NCBI GenBank assembly: GCA_023014485.1
Contig: JAJOZX010008811.1
Location: 90,001 to 154,000 of the forward strand
From: Bathynomus jamesi
Lineage: Eukaryota; Arthropoda; Malacostraca; Isopoda; Cirolanidae
Direction: 5' to 3'
DNA length: 64,000 nucleotides
This document shows positions 31,157-40,454 of the stretch, in pieces. The notes beneath the pieces were generated by a model. That model was not told where the DNA came from and ran no database searches. It saw only the letters and a list, made by a program, of their open reading frames with translations. How positions within the stretch are numbered: position 1 is the stretch's first letter; each line of letters starts with the position of its first letter. The position numbers and the translations under genes were made by a program.

Positions 31157-32417
31157 CACTCAAATAGTGTGCAAGATTTAGTCTAACCTTTTCTTGAAAT
31201 GATCCACAGAGGAACTGTTCACAACTTCTGAAGGTAAACTGTTCCACGTGTCACAGATCTTATAGGTAAAGTAATTCCCACACACACTAGTGCTAAACCG
31301 TTTCAAATCCAACTTCCAACCATTGTTGCGAGTTGGGTTATCATTTAAACTAAACATGCTTCTAAAATCGACATCGTTGAACCCGCGTAAGAGCTTGAAA
31401 ACCTCGATGAGTTGACCGCGCAGCCTCCGAGTTTCCAGCGAAAACAAATTCAGGGCGCGTAAGCGTCGATTGTAGCCCATATGCCTAACGGAAGGGATTA
31501 ACTTTGTGGCCCTCTCCTGGACTCGCTCCAGCCTCTCAATATCTTTCCTGAGGGTGGGCGACCAGAACTGCACAGCATACTCCAGGTGCGGGCAAACCAG
31601 GGAATTGTACAGAGAGAGCACAATCTCCTTGTTTGGAAATTGAAATTGCTTCCTGATGTAACCCAACAGCTTCTGGGCTTTCTTTTCCACCTCTACGCAC
31701 TGTTTGGTAAACTTAAGGTCGCTGCTGCTAATTAGCACACCCAAGTCTTTTTCCAAATCAGTGGCCTCGATATTACTCCCCAACATTGAGTAGTTCGACT
31801 TGTAGCCAATGTGCATCACCTTGCATTTACCCAAGTTAAACGGCATTTGCCATTTTTCGGACCACTCTCCTATCCTATGTAGGTCCGCACGCAGTTGCTC
31901 GATCGCCTCGGGCGTCCCAAAAAGGAACCCTGAGGAACCCCGCTAGTGACCGAGGCCCAACCCGAGCTAGCCCCTTTAATTACAACCCTCTGCCGCCTAT
32001 TCTTCAGCCAGTTTTCAATCCACCTACTTACTTCCCCACCGATACCCAGCGCGCGGACTTTGACTATTAGCCGGCGGTGAGGAACCTTATCAAAGGCTTT
32101 CTGAAAGTCGAGATAAAGTATATCAATCGCCATACTCTTATCATACTCACTCAACATGACGTGGAAAAACTCGAGTAAGTTGGTGAGACACGACCTATGC
32201 CGTCTAAACCCATGTTGGGAGTCCCCAAGCAGCTTGTAGGAATTCAAATGGTCAACGATCCTATCCGCTATTAGCCCCTCTAATAATTTACCTCCAACCG
32301 AATTGAGACTAATGGGACGATAGTTCCCTGGACTTTCGTGATCCCTTTCTTAAAGATAGGGGTCACGTTGGCTTCCCTCCAGTCACCAGGCACCTGGCCC
32401 GTCTCCAACGATTTGTT
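31157..32417 (-). pseudogene. LINE RT body, family L2c, catalytic box deleted
   Basis: In transcription order: RT fingers with TQHGFRR-like (SQHGFRRHRSCLTNLLEFF) and YLDFQKAFDKVPHRR (32247-31930), then the thumb/C-terminal region (MPFNLGKCKVMHIG to FKKRLD, 31846-31178). Between GVPQGS and PEAIEQLR about 100 bp are missing compared with the copy at 45482-46490, removing the FADD polymerase box. The junction carries TTGGG, which occurs at both edges of the missing segment in the intact copy, consistent with a microhomology deletion. A frameshift separates the two frames. It cannot encode a working polymerase. Confidence 0.85.
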
Positions 32418-32538
<121 letters not shown>

Positions 32539-32662
32539 CATTTCCAAAGTAGTTGGAGGTATAATTTTCCTCTATTCTTGTATGATTATTATCCACAATA
32601 GTGAGATAATTCAACGTAGTTATATCGGTGGACCCCATCGATATATAATATATATATATAAT

Positions 32663-32965
32663 GTAAAGAACGACGCTTGTGTAGAAGAGCGTTCCGCACA
32701 AGATGAGGAGGAGAGAACGAACAAATGAAAAATGAAGTATCACCCGGGAATCGAACCCGGATCATCCGATTGCCGGTCAGATATGCTATCCACTACACCA
32801 TGGACCTCGATCAATCAGAAGTCGTAATTCTCCTACATACGAGTAGAAACCAATGCCCTGAGGGGGCCCCTCGCATGCCGTACATATATACATTTAAACT
32901 TGTGCGGAACGCTCTTCTACACAAGCGTCTTTCTTTACCTTAATTATACTGTGTTGTTTGCAGTT

Positions 32966-32985
<20 letters not shown>
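32663..32985. mobile_element. tRNA-derived SINE in inverted arrangement, locus 1
   Basis: Inverted arms at 32663-32702 (GTAAAGAACGACGCTTGTGT, AGAAGAGCGTTCCGCACAAG) and 32899-32938 (complement, one mismatch) enclose a tRNA-like head on the minus strand. The right arm continues with a tail, 'attatactgtgttgtttgca', that is also present at locus 2. It therefore reads as a minus-strand SINE next to a plus-strand SINE tail. (TA)n lies on both sides. Confidence 0.8.
32735..32808 (-). repeat. tRNA-like head of the SINE, locus 1
   Basis: The minus strand carries GTCCATGGTGTAGTGGATAG (A box) and CCGGGTTCGATTCCCGGG (B box with a perfect T-stem). The acceptor ends pair only partly (GAGGTCC against the 3' end), so this is an internal polymerase III promoter and not a functional tRNA gene. 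Confidence 0.75.
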
Positions 32986-32998
<13 letters not shown>

Positions 32999-33170
32999 CA
33001 AAGTAAAGGGGCTTAGAAATATCCACTAATACCCAAAAGTGAGTTGTTGATATCCCTTATCGGTGTAGGATATCTTTGTTTTTAATTTATACTAACACTT
33101 AAATACAGTGTTTTAAATGCAGATTAAGCTTAAGACAGTTTTTATAGTTATTATACAAAATTTTTGGCCT
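32986..33170. other. AT-rich non-coding stretch
   Basis: Short TA tract to about 32997, then unique-looking sequence. Confidence 0.4.
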
Positions 33171-33172
33171 GC

Positions 33173-33335
33173 TCATACTCTGTGCCAGGGTATCAGTAAA
33201 CTCATACCCTGTACAGCAGGGTATCAATAAGCTCATATCCAGTATAGGGCATCAGTAAACTCATATGCTGTACAGGGCATCAGTAAAGTTATACCCTGTG
33301 CAGGCCATTAGGAAGCTCATACCCTATGCAGGGCA
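33173..33335 (+). repeat. ~32-bp minisatellite, about five degenerate units
   Basis: The words 'ctcataccctgt', 'cagggtatcagtaa' and variants ('cagggcatcagtaa', 'caggccattaggaa') recur at about 30-33-bp spacing. Units have diverged by substitutions and small indels. Confidence 0.8.
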
Positions 33336-33682
33336 AAGAAAAAAAATATTACCAATTAAAAACTTCTTATGCTTTTTACAAAATTTTTATCAAGGCGAAC
33401 TTTTTATGGAAACTGTGTACAAATGTACGTACATAAGTACGTATGTATGCATGTCTCTATGTCTGTATGTATGACGACATATTTTCCCTGAAATTCCCTG
33501 CATTTTTCTCTTGCACAAACTGTCTCCATTTGGTTCGTTCACTTATAAAAATAAACATTGAAATTTTAACATTTTCTATTAATTCTCAATAAAATGGAAA
33601 ATAACAAAGGGTAATAAAATAAATAGAAAATAATATAAATAATAAAATCATTAAATAAATGATAGCAAAATAACGAAGTAAA

Positions 33683-33688
<6 letters not shown>
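33336..33688. other. AT-rich non-coding stretch
   Basis: It includes a run of tacgtac/gtatgt words at 33425-33472. No gene. Confidence 0.4.
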
Positions 33689-33689
<1 letters not shown>

Positions 33690-33730
<41 letters not shown>

Positions 33731-33740
33731 ATATATATAC
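33690..33740. repeat. (TA)n microsatellite
   Basis: TA repeats. Confidence 0.9.
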
Positions 33741-33888
33741 TGCATGTGAAATGGATGAAAGTGGAAATGAAATTGGATGAAGAGAGAGTTTGATTTTGAA
33801 GGCGTTGAACTACTTACCTCTGTGGCTTGTATCGTCCATTTCTCTCATGATTTTCAGTCGTCTCTTGCCTTCTTCTTTTGCGAGGCTG

Positions 33889-34740
33889 AGAGAGAGAGAG
33901 AGAGTTACAAGGAGTTACAAGGAAAAGAAGTACCTCAAAAGGCCTTGCGGCCCATACCGAGGAGGTACCAATGGCAACGGGTGCCAGGGAAAATTTTGTG
34001 AAAGTTTATTTTTCTTTCAACTATCCTAGCAGTAGTAGAAAACTGGATAGAAAAGTAGAAGGCTCTCTCCCCACCCTCCGCTCCCTCCCTGCCAGAGGCA
34101 GGTACGGAAAAAGGTTGAAGAAAATACCTTGACCCTGGAAAAGTAGCCAAGGAAATTTTACAGGAAAGTGGAGAATATATAAATAGCTCTATATTTACCT
34201 TGCTCACAGAGACACCGTGCAAGCGAACTCCTGCAGTTTTCTTATGTTTTAATCTTAAACTATCAACGTGTTAAAGTAATTCCCACATATACTAGTCCTA
34301 AATCGTTTCAAATCCAACTTCCAACCATTGTTGCGAGTTGGGTTATCATTTGAACTAAACATGCTTCTAAAATCGACATCTTTGAACCCGCGTCACGTAA
34401 GCGTCGATTGTAGCCCATATGCCTAACGAAAGGGATTAACTGTGTGGCATTTTTCGCCAGTTTCCAATCCACCCACCTACCTCCCCACCAACACCCAGCG
34501 CGCGCGCACTTCGGCCACTAGCCGGCGATGAGGTACCTTATCAAAGGCCTTCTAATCAATCGCCCTACTCTTATCATACTCACTCAACATGACGTAGAAA
34601 AACTCGAGCATGATGGTGAGACACGACCAATGCCGTCTAAACCCATGTTGGAGTCCCCAAGTAGCTTGTAGGAATCCAAATGGTCAACAATCCTACCCGC
34701 CACTATCCCCTCTAAATATTTACCTACAACTGAAGTTAAA
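33889..34740 (-). pseudogene. LINE relic, family L2c, third copy with internal deletions
   Basis: The left end is the L2c 3' UTR with GA-rich tail (33889-34000: 'ggtgccagggaaaatttt', 'ggccttgcggcccataccga'). A different repeat (34010-34225) intervenes. Then come RT C-terminal sequence (34257-34440) and fingers sequence (34460-34720) joined by deletions that remove the polymerase box. No intact frame. Confidence 0.75.
34010..34225. repeat. Dispersed repeat R1, copy
   Basis: It contains 'ctagcagtagtagaaaactg', 'ggctctctccccaccctccg' and 'ttgaagaaaataccttgacc'. The same series occurs inverted at 47520-47790 and partly at 43600-43710. Copies at 43600 and 47733 end in (GA)n/(CT)n, so R1 is probably another LINE 3' UTR. 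Confidence 0.65.
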
Positions 34741-34744
34741 TGGT

Positions 34745-35105
34745 GTTATTTATAGAGGTTCCAAGCCTCTCTTCCCACGCATGAGATAGCAGTAGCGTCC
34801 TAATCGTAACAGTAGAGAAAAAGACATACAGTAGAGAAAAAGACAATACTAAAAGTTTTTCTTTTTTTTTGCAGTCAGAGGAACATCCCTAACCTAAGCT
34901 AAAAGGACAGAGGGATGGGAAGGGGTCCTAGTAACCCACGGGACAGGTTTGTACAACAGACTTCACCCGCCCTCCCGAAAGAGAGAGAACCTAAAGGAAT
35001 GGCAGCCAATTTCTCTAGAATCCCACGACTCGGGACCGGAGGGCTGTCACACCCAAGTATAAAGTTTACAACACGCAGAAGGAACGTGCATAACCTTTAT
35101 ACCCC
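34745..35105. other. Non-coding stretch, no gene seen
   Basis: A frame at 34915-35241 runs into the GA repeat and has no domain. It may be LINE UTR debris. Confidence 0.35.
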
Positions 35106-35117
35106 TGCGGGAGAGAG

Positions 35118-35180
<63 letters not shown>

Positions 35181-35186
35181 GAGAGC

Positions 35187-35224
<38 letters not shown>
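35106..35224. repeat. (GA)n microsatellite with interruptions
   Basis: GA repeats broken by gcgaga, ggagagaagaga and gcagaa. Confidence 0.95.
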
Positions 35225-35227
<3 letters not shown>

Positions 35228-35334
35228 AAGCCAAACAATGAAACTATGTATACATATACATATAGGAATATTCCACGAACCATTGCAAAGTTTATTCATC
35301 CGCTCTGTACACAAATACTATAAAAGGACTAAAA

Positions 35335-35337
<3 letters not shown>

Positions 35338-35404
<67 letters not shown>
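35338..35404. repeat. (TA)n microsatellite
   Basis: Uninterrupted TA repeats at the border of the Penelope-like region. Confidence 0.95.
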
Positions 35405-35405
<1 letters not shown>

Positions 35406-35480
35406 AAGCTATTGACTTCTTAGGAAAACGGAGCTTAAATGAAAAGAAGGACCACACAAACATTTCGTTTATTTTTTGCA

Positions 35481-35520
35481 CTTCAGACGTTTCGACAAAT
35501 CTTTTGTCATCATCAGTGAA
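35481..35520 (-). ncRNA. Hammerhead-ribozyme-like motif at the Penelope end
   Basis: The minus strand reads TTCA, CTGATGA, T, GACAAA-AGA-TTTGTC, GAAAC, GTC, TGAA. This matches hammerhead order: stem I (TTCA/TGAA, 4 bp), the conserved CUGAUGA, a 6-bp stem II with a 3-nt loop, GAAA and a GUC cleavage triplet. There is one extra U between CUGAUGA and stem II. Stem III would be A-C/G-U with no loop, so folding may need two molecules or tandem copies. Hammerheads of this minimal kind have been described in Penelope-like elements. Self-cleavage here is inference. Confidence 0.6.
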
Positions 35521-36022
35521 TTATAAATCTTAAAACCTTAAAACAAAAATAATAAATAATTAAAATAATATCAATGCAAAAGAAAATTAAAATAATTAAA
35601 ATTAAATCAAAATTACCTCAACTGGTAAATACACAATGATTACGTCAACCTCCATATTCAGCAGGTACTGAGAGAAAACTGTATGGTCAGTTACATTGGA
35701 AGGTATGATATATCTATGAAAGTAGGTTTGTGGGTTAGTTAGAAAAGCTGTAATTTGTAAGATGAACTATTGTTGTTAATGGAGGGTTTGTTTCTACACT
35801 ACGTTCCAAATTATTAAGCAGATTGCATTTTCTCCAATGTTTTCAAAAGTTTTCCACCGATTTCAATGAAATTTATAGCAAATAATTACTATATATAGAA
35901 GCACTGATGGTATTCATTTCGATAAAATATTTTGATAATTAAAAAAATTATCTCTTTTTATTGAAAAATATGTAAAATATGATGTTCGAATTAGTAAGCA
36001 AGTATTCTATTTACAGATCTAA

Positions 36023-36477
36023 ATGGTGAAAATGGGTAAGAAGAAGGATTTAACACCAACTGAGAAAAGAAAAATAGTCAAGTTACTCGCTGAAAATATA
36101 AAATCTATTGAAATTGCGAAGCAGTTTGGCAGGGCTTATCGAACTGTAAACAAGTTTGTAGTGGAGGGTACCAAACTGAGGCAGCGAAGTGATAAAGGAG
36201 CTGTAAGAAAAGTGACAAGGCGGCAGATATCTGTAATTATATAATCAAGCGCAAAGTTGCAAAGCATCCATTGTCCTCAAGTAAAGAGGTTTTTGAGCAG
36301 GCTGGCATACATAATGTACCAAGAACATCTCGATGTGGAATCCTCCAAACAATTGGCAAGACATGTAAATCTACGATTCAGTCACCGTTAACACCCAGGT
36401 ACAAGAAGCAGCGCGTTGAATGGGCGCGTCAGTACGTGAAACCAGATTTTAATACTGTATTGTTCACCGATGAATGA
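36023..36477 (+). pseudogene. Tc1-like transposase 5' half, left arm
   Basis: Residues ~1-60 hold an HTH (TPTEKRKIVKLLAENIKSIE…FGRAYRTVNKF) followed by a Lys/Arg-rich segment. A frameshift near 36243 (between QISVII and IKRK) separates it from the second part (SSKEVFEQAGIHNVPRTSRC to VLFTDE), which ends exactly after the first catalytic Asp at a TGA. The right arm carries the same break, so the damage predates the duplication. Second and third catalytic residues are absent. Confidence 0.85.
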
Positions 36478-36529
36478 AGAGCAACCTTTCAGGAATCTGA
36501 TGGTTAGTCAAGAAGATGGATTGCTAAGG

Positions 36530-37214
36530 GTCAATCTCTACCATGGAATGAGGTTTTCTTTTATAAAGTTTGTGTAAGACTGGGCATTCGTTTTTACACC
36601 ATCAGGCACTCTGTATGGGACAGCTACTTCATTGACTATCAATCCTGCCCAAAACATGACACCACCTCCACCGTGTTGGCGTCTTAATCTCGATGGTAGA
36701 ATTTGGCTCTCAGCTATCCATCTTCTTGACCAAACATCAAGTCCCTCAAGGGTTGCTTTTCATTCATCGGTGAACAATACAGTATCAAAATCTGTTTTCA
36801 CGTACTGACGCTCCCATTCAACGCGCTGCTTCTTGTACCTGGGTGTTAATGGTGACTGAATCGTAGATTTACATGTCTTGCCAAATGTTTGGAGGATTCC
36901 ACATCGAGATGTTCTTGGTACATTATGTATGCCAGCCTGCTCAAAAACCTCTTTACTTGAGGACAATGGATGCTTTGCAACTTTGCGCTTGATTATATAA
37001 TTACAGATATCTGCCGCCTTGTCACTTTTCTTATAGCTCCTTTATCACTTCGCTGCCTCAGTTTGGTACCCTCCGCTACAAACTTGTTTACAGTTCGATA
37101 AGCCCTGCCAAACTGCTTCGCAATTTCAATAGATTTTATATTTTCAGCGAGTAACTTGACTATTTTTCTTTTCTCAGTTGGTGTTAAATCCTTCTTCTTA
37201 CCCATTTTCACCAT
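36530..37214 (-). pseudogene. Tc1-like transposase 5' half, right arm plus spacer
   Basis: Same protein as the left arm with a few substitutions, and the same frameshift near 36994. After the FTDE stop codon (TGA) it continues across the spacer in the direction of a normal Tc1-like gene (LEGLDVWSRRWIAESQI…GGGGVMFWAG…), then ends near 36530. It lacks the second Asp and the final acidic residue. Confidence 0.85.
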
Positions 37215-37439
37215 TTAGATCTGTAAATAGAATACTTGCTTAATAATTCGAACATCATATTTTACATATTTTTCAATAAAAGAGATAATTTTTTTAATTA
37301 TCAAAATATTTTATCGAAATGAATACCATCAGTGCTTCTATATATAGTAATTATTTGCTATAAATTTCATTGAAATCGGTGAAAAACTTTTGAAAACATT
37401 GGAGAAAATGCAATCTGCTTAATAATTTGGAACGTAGTG

Positions 37440-37828
37440 TATAAATGTACAAAGATTCTAATATTCGGAGTTCTGTAAAGTTAATGGTTCTTGTTAGAAT
37501 TTCGAACTCAGTTTTGTGAAGGGGGTGGTTGTTGTGTACTGCCGGTATACGCAGCCTTACAGCTGTCGCACGTGTATTTATAAACAACATTAGGGCATAC
37601 AGTTTTGGGGAATTTGTCTTTGAACTTTAAAAAATTTGATAATTTAAGTGGGTTGACGAGGGCGAATCTAAAATTTATTTGGGGATAACTAGACTTAAGC
37701 AGTTTGGACACTTCATTTCGAATACGTAATGATAAATAACCAAAAAAAGGTAATTTAATATATCTGGTTTCTTTTTGTACTTTGGTTATGGGGAGTTTAG
37801 TATTAAAAGTTTTATGAAAACAACCATC
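37440..37828 (-). pseudogene. Penelope-like RT C-terminus with start of GIY-YIG
   Basis: The minus-strand frame has PFFGYLSLRIRNEVSKLL and VYKYTCDSCKAAYTGSTQ, the latter typical of the GIY-YIG endonuclease entry (VYK-x2-C-x2-C) of Penelope-like elements. Then, in another frame, HNNHPLHKTEFEILTRTIN and LRILESLYI follow, the usual C-terminal end. The central GIY-YIG part is deleted between TGSTQ and HNNHP. No polymerase core is retained. Confidence 0.85.
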
Positions 37829-38272
37829 CCCTTCACAAAACTCGGTTCGAAATTCTAACAAGAACCAATAACCTTACAGAACTCCGAATTTTAGAATCTT
37901 TGTACATCTATAGAAACAAACCCTCCATCAACAACAATAGTTCATCTTACAAATTACAGCTCTTCTAACTAACCAACCAACCTACTTTCATAGATGTATC
38001 ATACCTTCCAATGTAACTGACCATACATTTTTCTCTCAGTATCTGCCGAATATGGAGGTTGACGTAATCATTGTGTGTTTACCAGTTGAGATAATTTTAA
38101 TTTAATTTAATTTAATTTTAATGATTTTAATTTTCTTTTGTATTGATGTAATTTTAATTATTTATTTTTGTTTTAAGATTTATGATTCACTGATGATGAC
38201 AAAAGATTTGTCGAAACGGCTAAAGTACAAAAAATAAACAAAAATGTTTGCTGTTGTGTTGGTCCTTCTTTT
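37829..38272 (+). mobile_element. Penelope-like element end, inverted partner
   Basis: The plus strand encodes NHPLHKTRFEILTRTNNLTE and LRILESLYIYRNKPSINN before a stop, then about 330 bp matching the untranslated end of the minus-strand copy, including the ribozyme-like region. It meets the other copy at about 37829, giving an inverted pair. Confidence 0.8.
38186..38224 (+). ncRNA. Degraded hammerhead-like motif, second copy
   Basis: Same layout as 35481-35520 (TTCA, CTGATGA, GACAAA-AGA-TTTGTC, GAAAC), but the cleavage triplet is GGC in place of GTC and the stem I partner is TAAA in place of TGAA. It is predicted not to cleave. Confidence 0.5.
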
Positions 38273-38285
38273 CATATATATATAT

Positions 38286-38436
38286 ATATATGTTAAACAC
38301 AGACCGTGCATGGAACAAGGAACTCTTCTGGGAAAATTAAATCCACTATAGTGGATTTAATTTTCCCAGAAGAGTTCCTTGTTCCATGCACGGTCTGTGT
38401 TTAACATATATGTTCTCAGGGAACCATTCTGAGTTT
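38286..38436. mobile_element. Foldback element FB1, copy 3: perfect palindrome
   Basis: 38291-38406 is a perfect 116-bp palindrome centred between 38348 and 38349 (CCACTATAGTGG), with no loop. The arms carry ACACAGACCGTGCATGGAAC and AAGGAACTCTTCTGGG. It is followed by the family's 'ctcagggaaccattctgag' box. (TA)n lies on both sides. Confidence 0.9.
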
Positions 38437-38613
38437 GTGTATATATATATATATATATGGAAAATTTGATTAAAAACAAAGCATTTTAGATCCAATAATC
38501 TGCAAATAGAATTCGAAAAACTTAATCCGAGAAAATTTAATCTCCATTTAGAATTCCAATCCAGGATTAGAGGCATTTTAGTCAAAAAGCATTTTATTTT
38601 CAGGCTAAAAAAA

Positions 38614-38650
<37 letters not shown>

Positions 38651-38898
38651 GGGAATGAACTCAGAATGGTCCCCTGAGTTTTTTATGATACACACAGACA
38701 GTGCTGCTTTGCAGATAGCTGGTGAGGGAAGCTATATTTATGGGACCTCTTTGCGAGTGACCCGTTGCCCGCGTCGGGCTAGCATCATGAAAAAGAAAAA
38801 CTATGGTATTTGTCATTTACCATTACTTATTCGGACTATAGTGGATTTAATTATCCCAGAAGAGTTCCTTGTTCCATGCACTGTCTGTGTGTATCATA
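38651..38898. mobile_element. Foldback element FB1, copy 4
   Basis: It starts 'gggaatgaactcagaatggt' with ACACACAGACAGTGC. The middle has 'gagtgacccgttgcccgcg' and 'gggctagcatcatgaaaa', and the right arm ends TCTGTGTGTATCA. The left arm is interrupted by the middle segment. TA tracts lie on both sides. Confidence 0.8.
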
Positions 38899-38919
38899 TA
38901 TATATATATATATATATAC

Positions 38920-39335
38920 CTTCAAAATAATATTAAAAACCTCTTGAAATAAAAAATTAAAAATGTAAAATTTAAGACATCAAAATTTAAAATGTATTAT
39001 TTTAACTTTTGAGTTATTGCATTTTTTTAAACTTTTAATTTAGTTTTTTTTTAAGGCTACCAATATTGAAAATTATCATAGCATCTGATTGGCTCTGTGA
39101 ATGACACTGTGCCGTTTACTAGTACCTTGACGAGTGATATGGCACTTATTTAAAAAAAAAAAAAAGTGCGTTTGTTTTTTTGTTTGGTCTTAGTTTATTA
39201 TTAGTTACCTATTTAACTGTTGTATTAACAGTTTAACTAATTAACTTCAGTCACTGCTAATTATAAAAAATGATGTTTCGTATAATGTAATTCTGCAAGT
39301 TTCTAATTTATTACTATATATATATATATATATAT
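38920..39335. other. AT-rich non-coding stretch
   Basis: Poly(A) near 39151-39164 and a TA tract at 39317-39335. No gene. Confidence 0.4.
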
Positions 39336-39805
39336 TAGTGGTGGACCAGATATCCGCATCCGCATCATTTTTAACATCCGCATCCGCACTTCTGACTGCG
39401 GATGTTATGCGGATATTACCTCTAATAAATTATGCAATTTACAATTAAATTAGCTTATAAAGTAGCTTATAAGGCCCAGTCATGCACATTTCATGTAAAG
39501 TATTAATTAATTATTAATGAACAAACAAATATATAAACCGCAAAATATAAATACCTGGTAACAGAAAATTGAATGAAACTTGTTTCATTGAATTTTCTGT
39601 GGCTGAAACTCTTGAGAAAGTTATTATTTTTATCATAATGAAAACATTAATATCAATTTTAATTCTTATGCATTGCCTGCCATAATAGTATTATCACGAA
39701 ATTTGAAAAATTATGTCATATATTCATAATTCTATATTATATTGATAGATTAACTAAATATCCGCATCCGCAGATGTTGAAAAACTGACATCCGGTCCAC
39801 CACTA
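39336..39805. mobile_element. hAT-like MITE with TAGTGGTGGACC ends
   Basis: 470 bp. The left end reads TAGTGGTGGACCAGATATCC then GCATCCGCATC. The right end is the complement of TAGTGGTGGACCGGAT, with 'atatccgcatccgcag' just inside. Both ends lie in (TA)n, so the duplication cannot be defined. The interior is AT-rich and non-coding. Confidence 0.75.
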
Positions 39806-40375
39806 ATATATATATTACCAAACTTATTATGCACTGCTGGCACTCTCATAGAATCTGAGTTTATCAATGGCACCCTTGTGAAAGTACGGGAAGCCACAGT
39901 TAATGTCTCCACGGTTAAATATCTTCATAAAGTTTCACCTCCATTATATCTGCAGAAGAGCTCCCCTAAGGATGACTAAATCTGGCTGGCATCCTTCAGG
40001 GTGAAGTGATAAAAAGGTGAAGCACCGAATTAATAAAAGTTACATTTGAGTTTTACGTTCCGTCAAGTCTCTTAAAGGCACTGGTTAAGAGGCAACTCAC
40101 CCATTTTGGATCCTTTGGCGAAATCGGTGTCCACATCGTGAATGACGATTTTAATGGCTTCTCCCTCCGCCACTGAACTCTGTCTGGCCATAACTTCATC
40201 ACCCATGTCCCTGGAAGAGGAGGATTCCATTGACTGACTGGAACGCCCAACTGCTGACCCACTACCCCCACTCCCCCAGCTGGAGGTATAGGCTGCTATT
40301 CTGGGTGATGCAGGAGGCGTGGGAAGGATTCGCCCACTGTCCGAACTGGATTAAATTAAAAAGTTGTTCTATTAA
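39806..40375. other. Unassigned stretch, possibly degraded coding
   Basis: Base composition is less AT-rich than its neighbours and a 72-codon minus frame (40053-40271) and a plus frame (40230-40463) overlap. I recognise no domain in either. Confidence 0.3.
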
Positions 40376-40390
40376 TATATATATATATAT

Positions 40391-40422
<32 letters not shown>
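40376..40422. repeat. (TA)n microsatellite
   Basis: TA repeats with a central acacat. The flanks 'ttctattaa' and 'ttaatagaa' are inverted copies. Confidence 0.85.
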
Positions 40423-40427
<5 letters not shown>

Positions 40428-40454
40428 GAACGTGTGGTGTGTGTGTGGAATACA

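Larger units (their letters stand above)
27970..32417 (-). mobile_element. LINE copy, family L2c (CR1-like), split by a hAT element
   Basis: Minus-strand LINE whose 3' UTR and end (28099-27992: 'ccattggtacctcctcggta', then 'ccttgtaatc' and (CT)n on the minus strand) lie left of a hAT insertion, and whose RT body lies at 31157-32417. It is bordered by (GA)n at 27970-27991 and at 32420-32535. The same 3' UTR follows the copy at 45482-46600 and is present at 33889-34000. Confidence 0.8.
35797..37439. mobile_element. Palindromic Tc1-like half-element
   Basis: A 1643-bp element, TA on both sides, with ends CACTACGTTCCAAATTATTA and its complement. The two arms are near-identical inverted copies of roughly 700 bp (35797-36480 and 36757-37439), each carrying the 5' half of the same transposase. 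The spacer between them continues only the minus-strand gene. No third quarter with the remaining catalytic residues exists on either arm. Confidence 0.9.
35405..37828 (-). mobile_element. Penelope-like element 3' part, interrupted
   Basis: A minus-strand copy whose coding end lies at 37828-37440 and whose untranslated end runs from 35796 to about 35405. The two halves are separated by the palindromic transposon at 35797-37439; TA is duplicated at the junction ('tttcta' left, 'tataaatgtac' right). A second Penelope end in the opposite orientation abuts at 37829. Partial inverted copies at the end are a known habit of Penelope-like elements. Confidence 0.8.

Noticed and set aside
32735..32808. 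A functional tRNA gene
   Set aside because: The A and B boxes are good but the acceptor stem pairs poorly and the same head recurs in a SINE body at 48607.
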